The notes under the pieces were generated by a model. It was not told the origin of the DNA. It searched no databases and saw only the letters and a list, made by a program, of their open reading frames with translations. The translations under genes were made by a program, and so were the position numbers. From contig CACZSN010000006.1 in NCBI GenBank assembly GCA_902783835.1, forward strand, positions 61,265 to 125,264: a stretch of 64,000 nucleotides of DNA, read 5' to 3'. Positions 44,297 to 54,517 of the stretch are shown in pieces. The stretch's first letter is position 1, and the number at the start of each line of letters is the position of its first letter. Source of the stretch: an uncultured bacterium. Lineage in GTDB: Bacteria > Cyanobacteriota > Vampirovibrionia > Gastranaerophilales > Gastranaerophilaceae.

Positions 44297-46475
44297 CGTC
44301 TGACTTTAAATTTTCGGGCAATATTTTGTCGTCGGGAATAATTTTTTGTTGCTGTTTAGAACGATTTTCCAATTCTTCCAAAATATTATCGTGATACTTA
44401 ATTCTTTGGTGATGTGCGGCTCTTAAGGTTTTACTGAGAGTTTCCGCGATAACTTTCAAATCTTTCAATGTCAATGCACAATCTGAAAGCTGACCGTCAT
44501 TGAGTTTTTCGACAATCAATCTGTTAATAAATCTTTCGAGTTCTTCCTGTGAATATTCTTTAAGCGTTCTTGAAGCCGATTCTACGGTATCCGCAATCAT
44601 CACAATGGCGGTTTCTCTTGTTTTCGGTTTAGGACCGGGGTAACGGAATTGTTCTTGTGCAACGTTGTCCAAACCTTCTTGTTTAATGGCTTGAGTATAG
44701 AAATAAGATGCCAACGTTGTACCGTGGTGTTGAGAAATAAAATCTTTCAAAACATCAGGCAAATTGTATTCATCAGCAAGTTCAAGACCGTCTTTTACGT
44801 GAGAAACAATAACCATTTTACTTAATCTCGGATTGAGCTTACAGTGAGGGTTTTCAATTCCGAAATAATTTTGATTTTCAATGAAGAACAAAGGACGTTT
44901 CAATTTTCCGACATCGTGATATAAAGCTCCGACACGAACCAAAGGAGCGTTTGCACCGATAGCTTCCGCCGCAGCTTCAGCCAATGTGGACAACATCATT
45001 GAATGCGAAAATGTTCCCGGAGCTTCAAACTGCAATCTTTTTAACAACGGTTGATTTGCATCTCCCAACTCGGAAATTCCGTATGGAGTTATAATACCCG
45101 ATACATTTTCCATAATCGGCAGCATACCGAGAGCAATAATACCGCTGAAAAGACAGTTCAAAACACCAAATACGATATCAGACCAGAACCATTTTGCCGC
45201 CATATCCGTCAAACATAACTGCAAAAGATATAACGCAAGAATGCAAAGAAGCATTACAATTGAAACTTCAAGCCCGACTCGGATAATTTGAAATCTTTTT
45301 GTATAGTTAATTTTTGAAGTACAAACCGCAGTAAACAAGGCAACCATAATAAATACGGAAATTCTTGCGGCTGCAAGCCATAATGCCGACGAAATCATTA
45401 CTGTCAGCACAACCGTTATAAAAAATGCCGTCCTCGGATTTGTAAAAATTGATAACATAATTACAAATGCGGGAATCGGAAGCAAATATATTGACCAATC
45501 AGGCGGAATGATAATTGACAAGAACGTCAAAATCAATGCCAACAAAGTTATAACAAAAACATGTCTTCTGTCTAAAAATTGTTGTTCAAATAATTTTAAA
45601 TAATAGTAAACAGCAAAAATACCGATTACAAATAAGCCGAAAATGCCCGCCATACCACGCAAATTAATTTGCACAATACTGTATCCCGCTTTCAAAAGAG
45701 CATCTCGTTTTACTTTCGTAACACGTTCACCTTGAGAAATAATCTTGTCACCGGCATCAAACGTGACTTTTATCGGCGTAACGGATTCCGCAACATTTTT
45801 TCTTGCCAAATCGGTCGCAACTTCATCCATAACCATATTAGGAACAATTACCTGTTCCAAAAGGCAAGAAATTGCTTTCATTTGATTTCTCGGAGTTTCT
45901 CTGTCCGTATTTCTGTAAATTATTTTCAGGATATTGTTGTCATTGATGTCCTTTTCCGTAATTCCGACAACAAGCACCGAACGCAAAGTATGTTTTGCTT
46001 TTGTAACCGTTGTTTCAATAACTTCTTTCGGTGAATTTAAGAAGAAAGAAGCCAGGAAGCTTGCTCTGCTTGAATCCGGCAAATCAATCATCGAAACCAA
46101 TTTTGCATGTTTTTCCGCATACGGCAAATCCGAAACTTTGACCTGATACATTGATGCAACAAGATTATCCAAATCATTCATAATAAATGTATCTTCGGCA
46201 GGTCGCATAACAGGATCTAATTTTTGAGCAAGTTCTTTTCTTCTTTGATCAGTCTTATAAACATCGACAACTTCAATTGTTTTTTCAGCATAAACATCTT
46301 GTCTTGCGATATTATTTTCATCAATCAAACTTCTGAAAAAGAAATGCTTTGATGCCAAAAGAAGCGTAAAAACCAACGCAAAAACGAGCAAAAGCATGCA
46401 ATTTTTGAAGGACGAAGACGTCCAAAAATCTTTAAAAAACGAACTTTTCTTTATTTCTAATTTACTTGTAACCAT
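44277..46475 (-). CDS. 7TM-HD (PgpH-like) cyclic dinucleotide phosphodiesterase
   Basis: A 732-residue membrane protein: one N-terminal helix, an extracytoplasmic 7TMR-HDED domain (about 55-280), seven helices, and a cytoplasmic HD domain with 'FSHSMMLSTLAEAAAEAIGA' and 'GALYHDVGKLKRPLFFIENQ'. HDIG-type motif residues are intact, and 'MVIVSHVKDGLELADEY' and 'FISQHHGTTLASYFY' are the further metal ligands. PgpH of Listeria degrades c-di-AMP, and this protein has the same plan. It opens the operon 7TM-HD - ybeY - dgkA - acpS. The gene faces away from the AsmA-like gene. Confidence 0.88.
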   Translation of the reverse strand: MVTSKLEIKKSSFFKDFWTSSSFKNCMLLLVFALVFTLLLASKHFFFRSLIDENNIARQDVYAEKTIEVVDVYKTDQRRKELAQKLDPVMRPAEDTFIMNDLDNLVASMYQVKVSDLPYAEKHAKLVSMIDLPDSSRASFLASFFLNSPKEVIETTVTKAKHTLRSVLVVGITEKDINDNNILKIIYRNTDRETPRNQMKAISCLLEQVIVPNMVMDEVATDLARKNVAESVTPIKVTFDAGDKIISQGERVTKVKRDALLKAGYSIVQINLRGMAGIFGLFVIGIFAVYYYLKLFEQQFLDRRHVFVITLLALILTFLSIIIPPDWSIYLLPIPAFVIMLSIFTNPRTAFFITVVLTVMISSALWLAAARISVFIMVALFTAVCTSKINYTKRFQIIRVGLEVSIVMLLCILALYLLQLCLTDMAAKWFWSDIVFGVLNCLFSGIIALGMLPIMENVSGIITPYGISELGDANQPLLKRLQFEAPGTFSHSMMLSTLAEAAAEAIGANAPLVRVGALYHDVGKLKRPLFFIENQNYFGIENPHCKLNPRLSKMVIVSHVKDGLELADEYNLPDVLKDFISQHHGTTLASYFYTQAIKQEGLDNVAQEQFRYPGPKPKTRETAIVMIADTVESASRTLKEYSQEELERFINRLIVEKLNDGQLSDCALTLKDLKVIAETLSKTLRAAHHQRIKYHDNILEELENRSKQQQKIIPDDKILPENLKSDDEKTDN

Positions 46476-46583
46476 ATCTTATGCCTATCGAATCCCGATA
46501 AACTCTTTCATATATTTGCACATAAACATACAAAATGCAACATGACGTAATATTTTGATATTTTTTCGATAAATATATATAAT

Positions 46584-49500
46584 ATGAAAACGGATAAAAG
46601 GGATATGACAAAAAGAGCAAAAATACTTGGATTTAGCGGACTTGCGATACTGCTTTTTGCGGTAATCGAAATTTTCTACGTCCTTTTCTTCCCCAAAATG
46701 ATAAATATCGAAGAAAAACTTCCCTTCATTGAAAAAATTGTTAAAGAATACACTGAAAAATCTTTGCAAACCGAAAATGTAGAATTGAAAACCTTTCCGT
46801 CTTTCGCCTTTGAAATTTCCGCAAAATCAATCGCTCTGTACAATAAGGATAAAACAAGATTATTTTATGCAAACAGTCCGTCAGTAAAAATTCAACCGCT
46901 AAATCTGTTTTTTAAAACATTAAAAATTGACAGCCTGAATGCAAACGATGTGATTTTTGATGCATCGGATTTACAAGAAGCAATTTATCGGAAAAAGTTA
47001 ACCCAAAAGGTGGAATTGCCGATAAATATTGATATAAATCGTGCTTCCATCAATGTTGAAGGTTATCTGGTTTTATTTAAAGATAAATATTTAAACAAAA
47101 ATTTATCCCTCAAAGGCAAAAAATTCGAACTTTCACCCGTTTCAAGGAAAATTTCCCAATTAACAACTGACGGAACATTAGACATCGACAACAAAATTTG
47201 TTCCTTCAACTTGAACGTAAAAAGCAACTTTATCATCAAAAATAAACCTGATTTTGAAGGATATTCCGCTGAAGGAAATATCACAAACATTGATTTGCAA
47301 ACGATTGCACCTTATTTGAATACCTTTACGGACTATAAAAACGCAAAAGGTATAATTAACATTAATGTTAACTCCGAAAAAGTCAAACACAAAGACAATT
47401 TGACGGAAATTAACGTCATTATGAAAGATATTTCCGTCAATGAAGGAATTTTGTCAAAACAAATCCTTGCAAAAGGTGTAACCACAGCAAAAGCAAGATT
47501 TTTTGCAAACGGTAAAGTTTTGGATTTTGAAGATGTAAAAATCGATAACAAAAATTTCGGATTTTCAATGCGGGGCAAAATTCAAAATTACCAAAAAGAA
47601 ATTCCATACATTGACTTAAATTTCGTTATACCGAAAACGAAAGCCGAAAATGTAATAGATATAATACCTCACGGCATATTAAAAGAGCTTGATGTGGTAA
47701 AAGAAAACGGTGTATTCGGAAATGTTGTCGGAGAATTTTCAGTCAAGGGTAAATTCCCGAAACTTGAATTATCAGGAGCAATTAATGCTTCCGATGTTCA
47801 CGCTGTCAGAGGTTTTGAAAAAACTCATGTCGGCAAAATCGACGTGACATTTAATGGTTCAAAATCGTTGATAGACGTCGAAGTTGATACCCCTTCGGGA
47901 GCGAAATTTTTATTGAACGGAAATGCCGACGTCGATCAATCCGTTCCGAGCAAATTTGATATGCATACCGAAAACGGCAATCTTCAACTTGATATGGTTA
48001 GGGCAATTTTGGTTCCCGTAAGCCAACTTTTCAACTTTGAACTCGGCCCCGTTCCGATGTTTCACATCAAATCAGGTACGGGTAATGCGGAATTGCATAT
48101 TTTCGGGACGAGGGAAATTGCAACAATCGACGGTTTTGTCAATATTTTCAACGGATACGCAACTTTTGACGGTGTTAACGCAAATTTGGGAAAAATAAAT
48201 CTCAGACTCGATTTTAAAGATAAAGATGTTTCTTTTAATACAAAAAACGCAACCGTAAATGGTTATCCCGCAAAGGTTTACGGTCTTTGCACCCTTCTCG
48301 GTAACGTAAATCTGCACATTGACTCACCAAAAATTAATGCAAATGTTTTGAAAAACGTTGTAACAACAAGTTCTTTGACAAAAGAAATGTCAGACTCTTT
48401 GAACGCAATTGAAAAAGCAACAGGCGATATGAAAGTTGCGATTTTTATGCACGGACAAGTTGACAGATTTTCCAAAAATCTTGCAAAAGAAATGAAAAAA
48501 TTAAAGATTGACGGAAAACTTCAATTACTCGGTAACACCATAAAAATCAAAGGTTTTGGAGCACCAATTTTTTCAGTCATCGGAAAAATAAATTTTTCGG
48601 AAACTGATATTAAAGGAGAAAATCTCAAAATAAAATTAGGTTCTTCTCCTTTGACCGCAAGCCTTACCGGAACCTTGCCGAAAGATAACAAACAATCAAA
48701 TTTAAATATTTCTGTAAGCGGAACAAATTTAAATTTAAGCGACACTTTGAACTTTGTTTCAAAAGCAAATTTATCAAACAATATTTCTCTTAATTCAATA
48801 CCTAACCTAAATGCCCGTCACTCCTTAAAAATGACGGCAAAACTTGATGGTGACAACATCGATTTAAGAAAAGTTTATGCTGAATTAAAAATCACATCAG
48901 CAGACACAAACAAACAATTTTATGCCCCGAGCGGTGAAATTTTCGTAAAAGAAGGAAATGTTTTAATTAATAAACTTTCCGTAAAAGCAGACAAATCAAG
49001 TCTTTTCGTAAACGGAGACGTCAGAAATTTTTATGCAAAAAAACCTTTATACGACTTGACAGTAAACGGTTCAAACCTTTCCGTAAGAACACTTCACGGA
49101 CTTGCAAGCCTTTCTCCTCAAATAAAACCGTACGCAAAACAAATCAAAGATTGCAACGGAACGTTAAATGTTAACCTGAAAGCTTCAGACAGAGGAATTT
49201 CAGGAAACGCAGACTTCAAAAATCTTTCATTCAGACACATAAAAAGCGATGTACCTGTTTCATTTGCTAATCTGCCGATTAAATTTACAAACAGAACAAT
49301 TCTTCTGAAAAATATTGTCGGAGAAATAGGCAGAACGGGCTGTTCACCGATTTTTGCAAATGTTGTAATTGAAAATTATCTCAAATTGCCCGTAATAAAA
49401 GGCTCTATCGCAATTAAACCAACGACTTTATTTGTCGAAAGATATATAAATACCAAATTTTTACATCCGATAAAATTAACCGGAGATGTCGGAATTAACG

Positions 49501-51071
49501 TCAATTTGAGCGGTTCGGTCGACTCATTGGGAATTTATCCGACAATAAAATTCAATAAAGATTCAGATATTTCTTATCTGTCCGCAAACCTCGGCGACAT
49601 GGACGTTTTAAGAGAAATTTCAGGCGAAATGATTTTGAAACCTACTGTTTTGAACATCAAAAAACTCAATTACACAAAATACCCCGAAAATGCTGACGGC
49701 AAAAAGATTTCCGTACCGATGTGGACTATGAACGGTTCTTTCAAAAAACACAGAAATCTATATTTACCGCAAAATGTATCTTTCACGACACATCAAAGTC
49801 TTCCTGCCAAAATGTTAAATTTTGTCTTTAAAAAATCATTAATCAAAAGCGGATTTTTCAACTGCGTTCTCAGATACCGTGACAACGGTAATTCCCCTAA
49901 AATATACGGTGTCGGAAGCATTTCCAATGCGGAAATTCCTCTTTATAATTTAAAAATCAAAAACGGAAAACTTTCCGCCGATGACAGAGAAATTCATCTG
50001 ACAGCAGACGGAGACATGGTTTCAACGGGATATAAAATCAAAACCGACGTTGAAAATTCGTTAAAAATGCCCATAAAAATCAAAAAATCCGAAACATCCG
50101 TGCAATATCTCAATCTTGCCCGCTTGATTTCCGTCTTAAACCAATGGAGCATTGAATCTTATAAAAATTCAAAAATAAAAACCGCCGTTTCAACAGTGAA
50201 TGTCTCGGATGTTTTGGTTGAAAAAGGAATATTAAACGTAAAATTGATTGATTACAAAAATTGCCCGATTGAAGATTTTAAAGCAGTCTTTTCACTTGAC
50301 AAAAACTCGATTTTAAAGATTGACACGGAAAACTTCAAAATCACAAACGGAAACGCTTTCGGAAGCATTACCTACAATATCAAAAACGGCGAAACCAAAA
50401 GTAACGTAAGAATGAAAGGTGTTGACTCAAACATTATCGCAACCTCATTTTTGGGTTTAAAAAATCAAATTACAGGCAAACTTGACGGAAACGCAAACAT
50501 AACAACCGTGGGCTTAACTGACCGTGAAAGACTCAAAAATATAAACGGAATAATCGGATTTCATATGGAAGACGGAACTATTCCGAAATTGGGTTCAATT
50601 GAGTACTTATTAAGAGCATCAACACTGCTTCGTTCAGGTTTAACGTCCCTTTCGGTCAATAATTTTATCGAACTTTTGAAACCGTTTAAAACAGGAACTT
50701 TTTCAAAAATTTCAGGATGTTTATACCTCAAAAACGGTGTATTAAAAGATATTGCCGTATTTTCACAAGGTGAAAATCTCAGTCTTTACGTAACGGGAGA
50801 TTACGATATTGCCGAAAGTGAGTCTCACGCTATCGTTTACGGCAAATTGGGCAAAAAAACCGAAGGACTCTTGGGTCCTGTAGGAAACCTTTCCGCAAGT
50901 ACATTATTTGCCTTAATTCCCCGCTCTGACAATGTTACGGAATACGAAAAAGAAATTTCTAAAATTCCTGACATAGAATATAAAAATCAAGATGTCAGAA
51001 TTTTTAGAGCCACTGTCGACGGAGATATCAACATAGACAAGGTTTCAACCTCTTTCAAATGGATAAAATAA
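46584..51071 (+). CDS. Giant AsmA/TamB/YhdP-like envelope protein
   Basis: A 1495-residue protein with one N-terminal membrane helix ('GLAILLFAVIEIFYVLFFP') and then an extended periplasmic part of beta strands. Repeated alternating hydrophobic strands with Asn and Asp turns, such as 'NLSLKGKKFELSPVSRKISQ', suggest a long beta-groove. AsmA-like proteins of this size bridge inner and outer membranes and carry phospholipids, which fits with the Mla genes nearby. The C-terminal part has 'LKDIAVFSQGENLSLYVTGD', resembling the YhdP/AsmA C-terminal domain. Start uncertain: the first ATG (46584) directly follows TATAAT, and another ATG lies at 46605. Confidence 0.8.
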   Translation: MKTDKRDMTKRAKILGFSGLAILLFAVIEIFYVLFFPKMINIEEKLPFIEKIVKEYTEKSLQTENVELKTFPSFAFEISAKSIALYNKDKTRLFYANSPSVKIQPLNLFFKTLKIDSLNANDVIFDASDLQEAIYRKKLTQKVELPINIDINRASINVEGYLVLFKDKYLNKNLSLKGKKFELSPVSRKISQLTTDGTLDIDNKICSFNLNVKSNFIIKNKPDFEGYSAEGNITNIDLQTIAPYLNTFTDYKNAKGIININVNSEKVKHKDNLTEINVIMKDISVNEGILSKQILAKGVTTAKARFFANGKVLDFEDVKIDNKNFGFSMRGKIQNYQKEIPYIDLNFVIPKTKAENVIDIIPHGILKELDVVKENGVFGNVVGEFSVKGKFPKLELSGAINASDVHAVRGFEKTHVGKIDVTFNGSKSLIDVEVDTPSGAKFLLNGNADVDQSVPSKFDMHTENGNLQLDMVRAILVPVSQLFNFELGPVPMFHIKSGTGNAELHIFGTREIATIDGFVNIFNGYATFDGVNANLGKINLRLDFKDKDVSFNTKNATVNGYPAKVYGLCTLLGNVNLHIDSPKINANVLKNVVTTSSLTKEMSDSLNAIEKATGDMKVAIFMHGQVDRFSKNLAKEMKKLKIDGKLQLLGNTIKIKGFGAPIFSVIGKINFSETDIKGENLKIKLGSSPLTASLTGTLPKDNKQSNLNISVSGTNLNLSDTLNFVSKANLSNNISLNSIPNLNARHSLKMTAKLDGDNIDLRKVYAELKITSADTNKQFYAPSGEIFVKEGNVLINKLSVKADKSSLFVNGDVRNFYAKKPLYDLTVNGSNLSVRTLHGLASLSPQIKPYAKQIKDCNGTLNVNLKASDRGISGNADFKNLSFRHIKSDVPVSFANLPIKFTNRTILLKNIVGEIGRTGCSPIFANVVIENYLKLPVIKGSIAIKPTTLFVERYINTKFLHPIKLTGDVGINVNLSGSVDSLGIYPTIKFNKDSDISYLSANLGDMDVLREISGEMILKPTVLNIKKLNYTKYPENADGKKISVPMWTMNGSFKKHRNLYLPQNVSFTTHQSLPAKMLNFVFKKSLIKSGFFNCVLRYRDNGNSPKIYGVGSISNAEIPLYNLKIKNGKLSADDREIHLTADGDMVSTGYKIKTDVENSLKMPIKIKKSETSVQYLNLARLISVLNQWSIESYKNSKIKTAVSTVNVSDVLVEKGILNVKLIDYKNCPIEDFKAVFSLDKNSILKIDTENFKITNGNAFGSITYNIKNGETKSNVRMKGVDSNIIATSFLGLKNQITGKLDGNANITTVGLTDRERLKNINGIIGFHMEDGTIPKLGSIEYLLRASTLLRSGLTSLSVNNFIELLKPFKTGTFSKISGCLYLKNGVLKDIAVFSQGENLSLYVTGDYDIAESESHAIVYGKLGKKTEGLLGPVGNLSASTLFALIPRSDNVTEYEKEISKIPDIEYKNQDVRIFRATVDGDINIDKVSTSFKWIK

Positions 51072-51136
51072 ATTAAAAAGAAACTTTTTTTACTGTTTTT
51101 CGTCAAAAATATCGAAAAGAGTAAAGGGAGTATGAA

Positions 51137-52042
51137 ATGAGCGAACTCATTAATTTTGAGGGGTATTTGCACGAAGATTACCCGGAAGAAGAAATTCAAA
51201 CTTTCAATACCATTGTTTATAAAGATGATATTTTACAATCGTATCTGAAAGATATCGGAAAAATTAAACTTTTAAAAACCGAAGAAGAACTCGAACTTGG
51301 CAGACTAACCGCACAAGGCGACATTAAGGCAAAACAAAAACTCATTCAGGCAAATTTGAGACTGGTGGTGAGCATAGCCAAAAAGTTTACGGGACAGGGT
51401 GTTTTGTTTTTGGATTTGGTACAGGAAGGCTCTTTGGGCTTAATCAGAGCAGCAGAAAGATTTGATTACAAAAAAGGCTTCAAATTCAGTACCTACGCGA
51501 CTTGGTGGATTAAACAAACCATCGTTCGGGCAATCGCAAATAATTCCAAAACCATAAGAATTCCCGTCCATATGGCAGACAAAATAAGAAGTTTCAAAAG
51601 AACAAAAACCTTGTTGTCAAAAAAATTCGGACATGAAGCAACCGTAGAAGAAATCGCAAATGAAATGAAAATTTCCATAAAAAAAATCAACAATATTATC
51701 TCTGCGATGCAAAAAGACCCCGTAAGCCTTGAAACACCAATAACTGATAACCTTACGCTAAGTGATTATTTGGAAGACGAAAACTCGGAATTTCCGGAAA
51801 GAAAAGTCCAAAAATATTTTCTGAAAAAAGATATCAAAAAAGTACTAAAGGAGTTGAGCAACCGAGAACAAAAAATTTTGACGGAAAGGTTCGGCATAAA
51901 CGGTGATAAACCGAAAACATTAAAACAAATAGGAGAAGAAACAGGTTTTTCCAAAGAAAGAATTCGACAAATAGAAAACTTTGCTCTGCTGAAAATCAGA
52001 CAATCAAAGCATAAGAAACAATTAAAAGAATATATCGTATAA
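51137..52042 (+). CDS. RNA polymerase sigma factor, RpoD family (group 2-like)
   Basis: A 301-residue sigma-70. Region 1.2 is seen in '[20 protein letters not shown]', region 2 in '[20 protein letters not shown]' and '[19 protein letters not shown]', region 3 in '[17 protein letters not shown]', and region 4 in '[20 protein letters not shown]'. It is shorter than the primary sigma, lacking the long N-terminal part (region 1.1), so it is likely an alternative group 2 factor as found in numbers in cyanobacteria. The start has GGGAG 6 bases upstream. It follows the AsmA-like gene by 65 bases and ends at a bidirectional terminator. Confidence 0.92.
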   Translation: MSELINFEGYLHEDYPEEEIQTFNTIVYKDDILQSYLKDIGKIKLLKTEEELELGRLTAQGDIKAKQKLIQANLRLVVSIAKKFTGQGVLFLDLVQEGSLGLIRAAERFDYKKGFKFSTYATWWIKQTIVRAIANNSKTIRIPVHMADKIRSFKRTKTLLSKKFGHEATVEEIANEMKISIKKINNIISAMQKDPVSLETPITDNLTLSDYLEDENSEFPERKVQKYFLKKDIKKVLKELSNREQKILTERFGINGDKPKTLKQIGEETGFSKERIRQIENFALLKIRQSKHKKQLKEYIV

Positions 52043-52072
52043 ATTTTTCATATGCATAACCACACAAAAAAA

Positions 52073-52108
52073 TCGGCACCCGTTATTCAGAGTGCCGAAA
52101 TTTTTTTT
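52073..52108. terminator. Bidirectional intrinsic terminator
   Basis: TCGGCAC (52073-52079) pairs with GTGCCGA (52092-52098), followed by eight T on the plus strand and preceded by seven A. It serves the sigma factor gene on the plus strand and the coiled-coil gene on the minus strand. Confidence 0.88.
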
Positions 52109-52113
52109 ACTTT

Positions 52114-52638
52114 TTATAAACTTGCCGAAACAGCACCGTTCATACCCATAACATCCAGCGAAGTTATGATTTGAGACTTCAAAGTCGTAGCCTTATTCAT
52201 ATATTGAGCATAGATGTAATCATAACGGTTTGAATATTCATCAACAACACTTTTCGTATTGTCATTACCGCCAAGCTCAGCTTGCAGTTCATCCAATCTA
52301 TCTTTGATATTATCCATAACAACGGATAACTCATCGTCTTGAGAAACATATAAACCTAAATCTTGAGCAAGCTGAATTGCATCCGAAATTATTTGCTTGT
52401 CATAATATGTCTGAGCATTTTGTTCCGATTCAGTTTTTTCAGCCTTTGCCTGTTCTGCCTCCTTCGCTTCAATTGCGGCAAGTGCATCTTCCTCGGAATT
52501 AATGTTTTCCGTATTAATGTCCAATTCATTCAAACGACGTAAAGTCATTGATGAAAGCGTTGTAAGAATATTTGTCGACACCGTAACCGCAAGTTGATTA
52601 GCGGATACAGAGTTAATTTCGCTAATTTTGTCTACCAT
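52114..52638 (-). CDS. Hypothetical coiled-coil protein (174 aa)
   Basis: A soluble, acidic, mostly helical protein. Residues about 45-75 are rich in Glu, Ala and Lys ('ALAAIEAKEAEQAKAEKTES') and look like coiled coil; another long helix follows with 'LSVVMDNIKDRLDELQAEL'. No signal peptide, no membrane helix and no motif I recognise. It stands alone on the minus strand between the sigma factor and the AGCS symporter and ends at the shared terminator. The function is unknown; the short, repeat-like composition suggests a structural or scaffold role, but that is a guess. Confidence 0.65.
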   Translation of the reverse strand: MVDKISEINSVSANQLAVTVSTNILTTLSSMTLRRLNELDINTENINSEEDALAAIEAKEAEQAKAEKTESEQNAQTYYDKQIISDAIQLAQDLGLYVSQDDELSVVMDNIKDRLDELQAELGGNDNTKSVVDEYSNRYDYIYAQYMNKATTLKSQIITSLDVMGMNGAVSASL

Positions 52639-52902
52639 ATTTTTGGTCCTTATACCTCAATATGTATATCGAAATTACAGACTAAAAACTTTAGAAAAAA
52701 TTTGATAATGTTAATTTTTGTTAAATTGAATTTTTAAGGAGGCTGAATTTATTGAGAAAATAAACTATTTTTTATTTTTGGGGGACAGAAAAAGATTATA
52801 ATTTTGTAAAAAACTTATAAAGAAAATGTCAAGATGCTTTTAAATAGAGCTATTTTGAAGTATTATAGAAACAAGTTAAATTTTTAGGTGAAAGAATAGT
52901 AC

Positions 52903-54429
52903 ATGGGTAAATTTTTAGCGACTTTGGTAACGGTCTTAATGATAGCCGGCAGGGCGGAAGCGGCATCAGCGGTAAACAGTTTTGTTGAAACATATGTTGC
53001 GAGTGTAACCGAAGCAATAGCAAGTTTTATCTTTACTCCTGTAAACATTTTCGGGGCAGAAGTTCCGATTATCATTCTGTGGATTTTATTTGCGGGAATT
53101 TTCTTCACAATATACTTCAAAGGTCTGCCGATATGGGGTTTCAAGCACTCATTGAAATTAATTTCGGATTCAAGAAAAGAAAATGACGGAGACGGCGAAG
53201 TTTCGACTTTCCAAGCGTTATCGACGGCACTTTCTGGCACAATCGGTATGGGAAGTATCGCAGGTGTTGCGATTGCTATTTCGATTGGTGGCCCTGGGGC
53301 AACTTTTTGGATTTTAGTCGGTGCAATTTTCGGCATGTCGTTGAAGTTTACCGAAGCGACGGCGGCGTTGATTTATAGAACATTCAACCTCGACGGTTCA
53401 GTTTCGGGCGGACCGATGCACTATATGGCACACGGCTTGACGAGAAAAAAATTGCGTTGGCTCGGACAACCATTGTCTGTACTTTTTGCGATTTTGTTCA
53501 TCGGTTCGGCATTCAGCGGAGGCAACCTTATTCAAATCAACCAAACTACTCGACTTGCAATTAAGATGACTGGTGGCGAAAGCAGTTGGTTGTTTACGCA
53601 CGCTTGGGTAATGGGTGTTGCGGTTGCGATTGTGGTCGGATTGATTACGATTGGCGGAATTAAGAGCATAGGTCGTGCAACAGAAAAAATCGTACCTTTT
53701 ATGTGCGGTTTGTACGTTTTGGGTGCATTGATTGTTGTTGCAATGAATTTTCAATATATCCCACATGCAGTTGGGGTTATTTTGAAACAGGCATTTTTTC
53801 CTGAATCTGTTGTCGGCGGTATTTTTGGTACGATTATCATCGGGTTGAGACGTTCGGTTCAGACTAACGAAGCAGGTACCGGTTCTGCACCGATTGTTTA
53901 TGCGGCAACAAAGACGAAAGACAATGTTGCTCCAGGGTTTGTTTCATTGATGGAGCCTTTGGTTTGTGCGATGATGTGCTGCTTGACGGCGTTTGTCGTT
54001 ACCGTTACTAACGTTTACCATTGTGAACCCGGAAAAATTACCGGTATCGAAATGGTTTCAGATGCATTTGCAAAAGTTATGCCGTTCTTCCCGAAAATTT
54101 TGTTGGTAGTTGTGTTGTTGTTTGCATTGTCAACAATTATTTCTTGGGCATATTATGGCTTAAAATGCTGGAATTTCTTGTTTGGCGAGGACAGACGCTA
54201 TGAGATTTTGTTCCACATTTTGTATTTGATTATTATCGTAATCGGTTCAGAATTAGATGTTAAGAGCGTTATAAACATTGTTGATGCGATGATGATATTT
54301 ACTTCCGTACCGAACATTATAGCCTTGTATATTTTGGCACCCGAAATAAAGAAAGAACTTATCAAATATTGTCAAAAATACAATATTGCAAGTCCGTTGG
54401 TAACAAAAACGGTAAAGGAAAATTCATAA
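52903..54429 (+). CDS. Sodium:alanine/glycine symporter, AGCS family
   Basis: A 508-residue transporter with about 11 membrane helices. 'STALSGTIGMGSIAGVAIAI' and 'GGPGATFWILVGAIFGMSLK' are the AGCS signature, and 'GSVSGGPMHYMAHGL' and 'IGLRRSVQTNEAGTGSAPIV' are further family blocks. It takes up small amino acids (Ala, Gly) with sodium. A hydrophobic N-terminal segment could be a first helix or signal peptide. The 264-base region upstream has an AGGAGG at 52737-52742 with no ORF behind it, and no recognised riboswitch. An 11-bp inverted repeat lies just downstream. Confidence 0.92.
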   Translation: MGKFLATLVTVLMIAGRAEAASAVNSFVETYVASVTEAIASFIFTPVNIFGAEVPIIILWILFAGIFFTIYFKGLPIWGFKHSLKLISDSRKENDGDGEVSTFQALSTALSGTIGMGSIAGVAIAISIGGPGATFWILVGAIFGMSLKFTEATAALIYRTFNLDGSVSGGPMHYMAHGLTRKKLRWLGQPLSVLFAILFIGSAFSGGNLIQINQTTRLAIKMTGGESSWLFTHAWVMGVAVAIVVGLITIGGIKSIGRATEKIVPFMCGLYVLGALIVVAMNFQYIPHAVGVILKQAFFPESVVGGIFGTIIIGLRRSVQTNEAGTGSAPIVYAATKTKDNVAPGFVSLMEPLVCAMMCCLTAFVVTVTNVYHCEPGKITGIEMVSDAFAKVMPFFPKILLVVVLLFALSTIISWAYYGLKCWNFLFGEDRRYEILFHILYLIIIVIGSELDVKSVINIVDAMMIFTSVPNIIALYILAPEIKKELIKYCQKYNIASPLVTKTVKENS

Positions 54430-54430
54430 A

Positions 54431-54475
54431 ATCCTAAAAAATGGAAATTTTGTATAGAATTTTGTTTTTTAGGAT
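54431..54475. other. Inverted repeat between AGCS gene and pilT
   Basis: ATCCTAAAAAA (54431-54441) and TTTTTTAGGAT (54465-54475) are perfect 11-bp arms around a 23-base spacer. They begin 1 base after the AGCS stop, overlap the region of a TATAAT (54477-54482) in front of pilT, and end 42 bases before the pilT ATG. It may be a terminator with an AT-rich stem, or an operator/cruciform at the pilT promoter. Confidence 0.4.
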
Positions 54476-54517
54476 ATATAATTAGAGTGAAATTTTGATA
54501 TGGAGCGAAAAAAATAA

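Noticed and set aside
52884..53336. 150-codon frame on the minus strand
   Set aside because: It lies opposite the well-supported AGCS symporter gene and shows no family resemblance.
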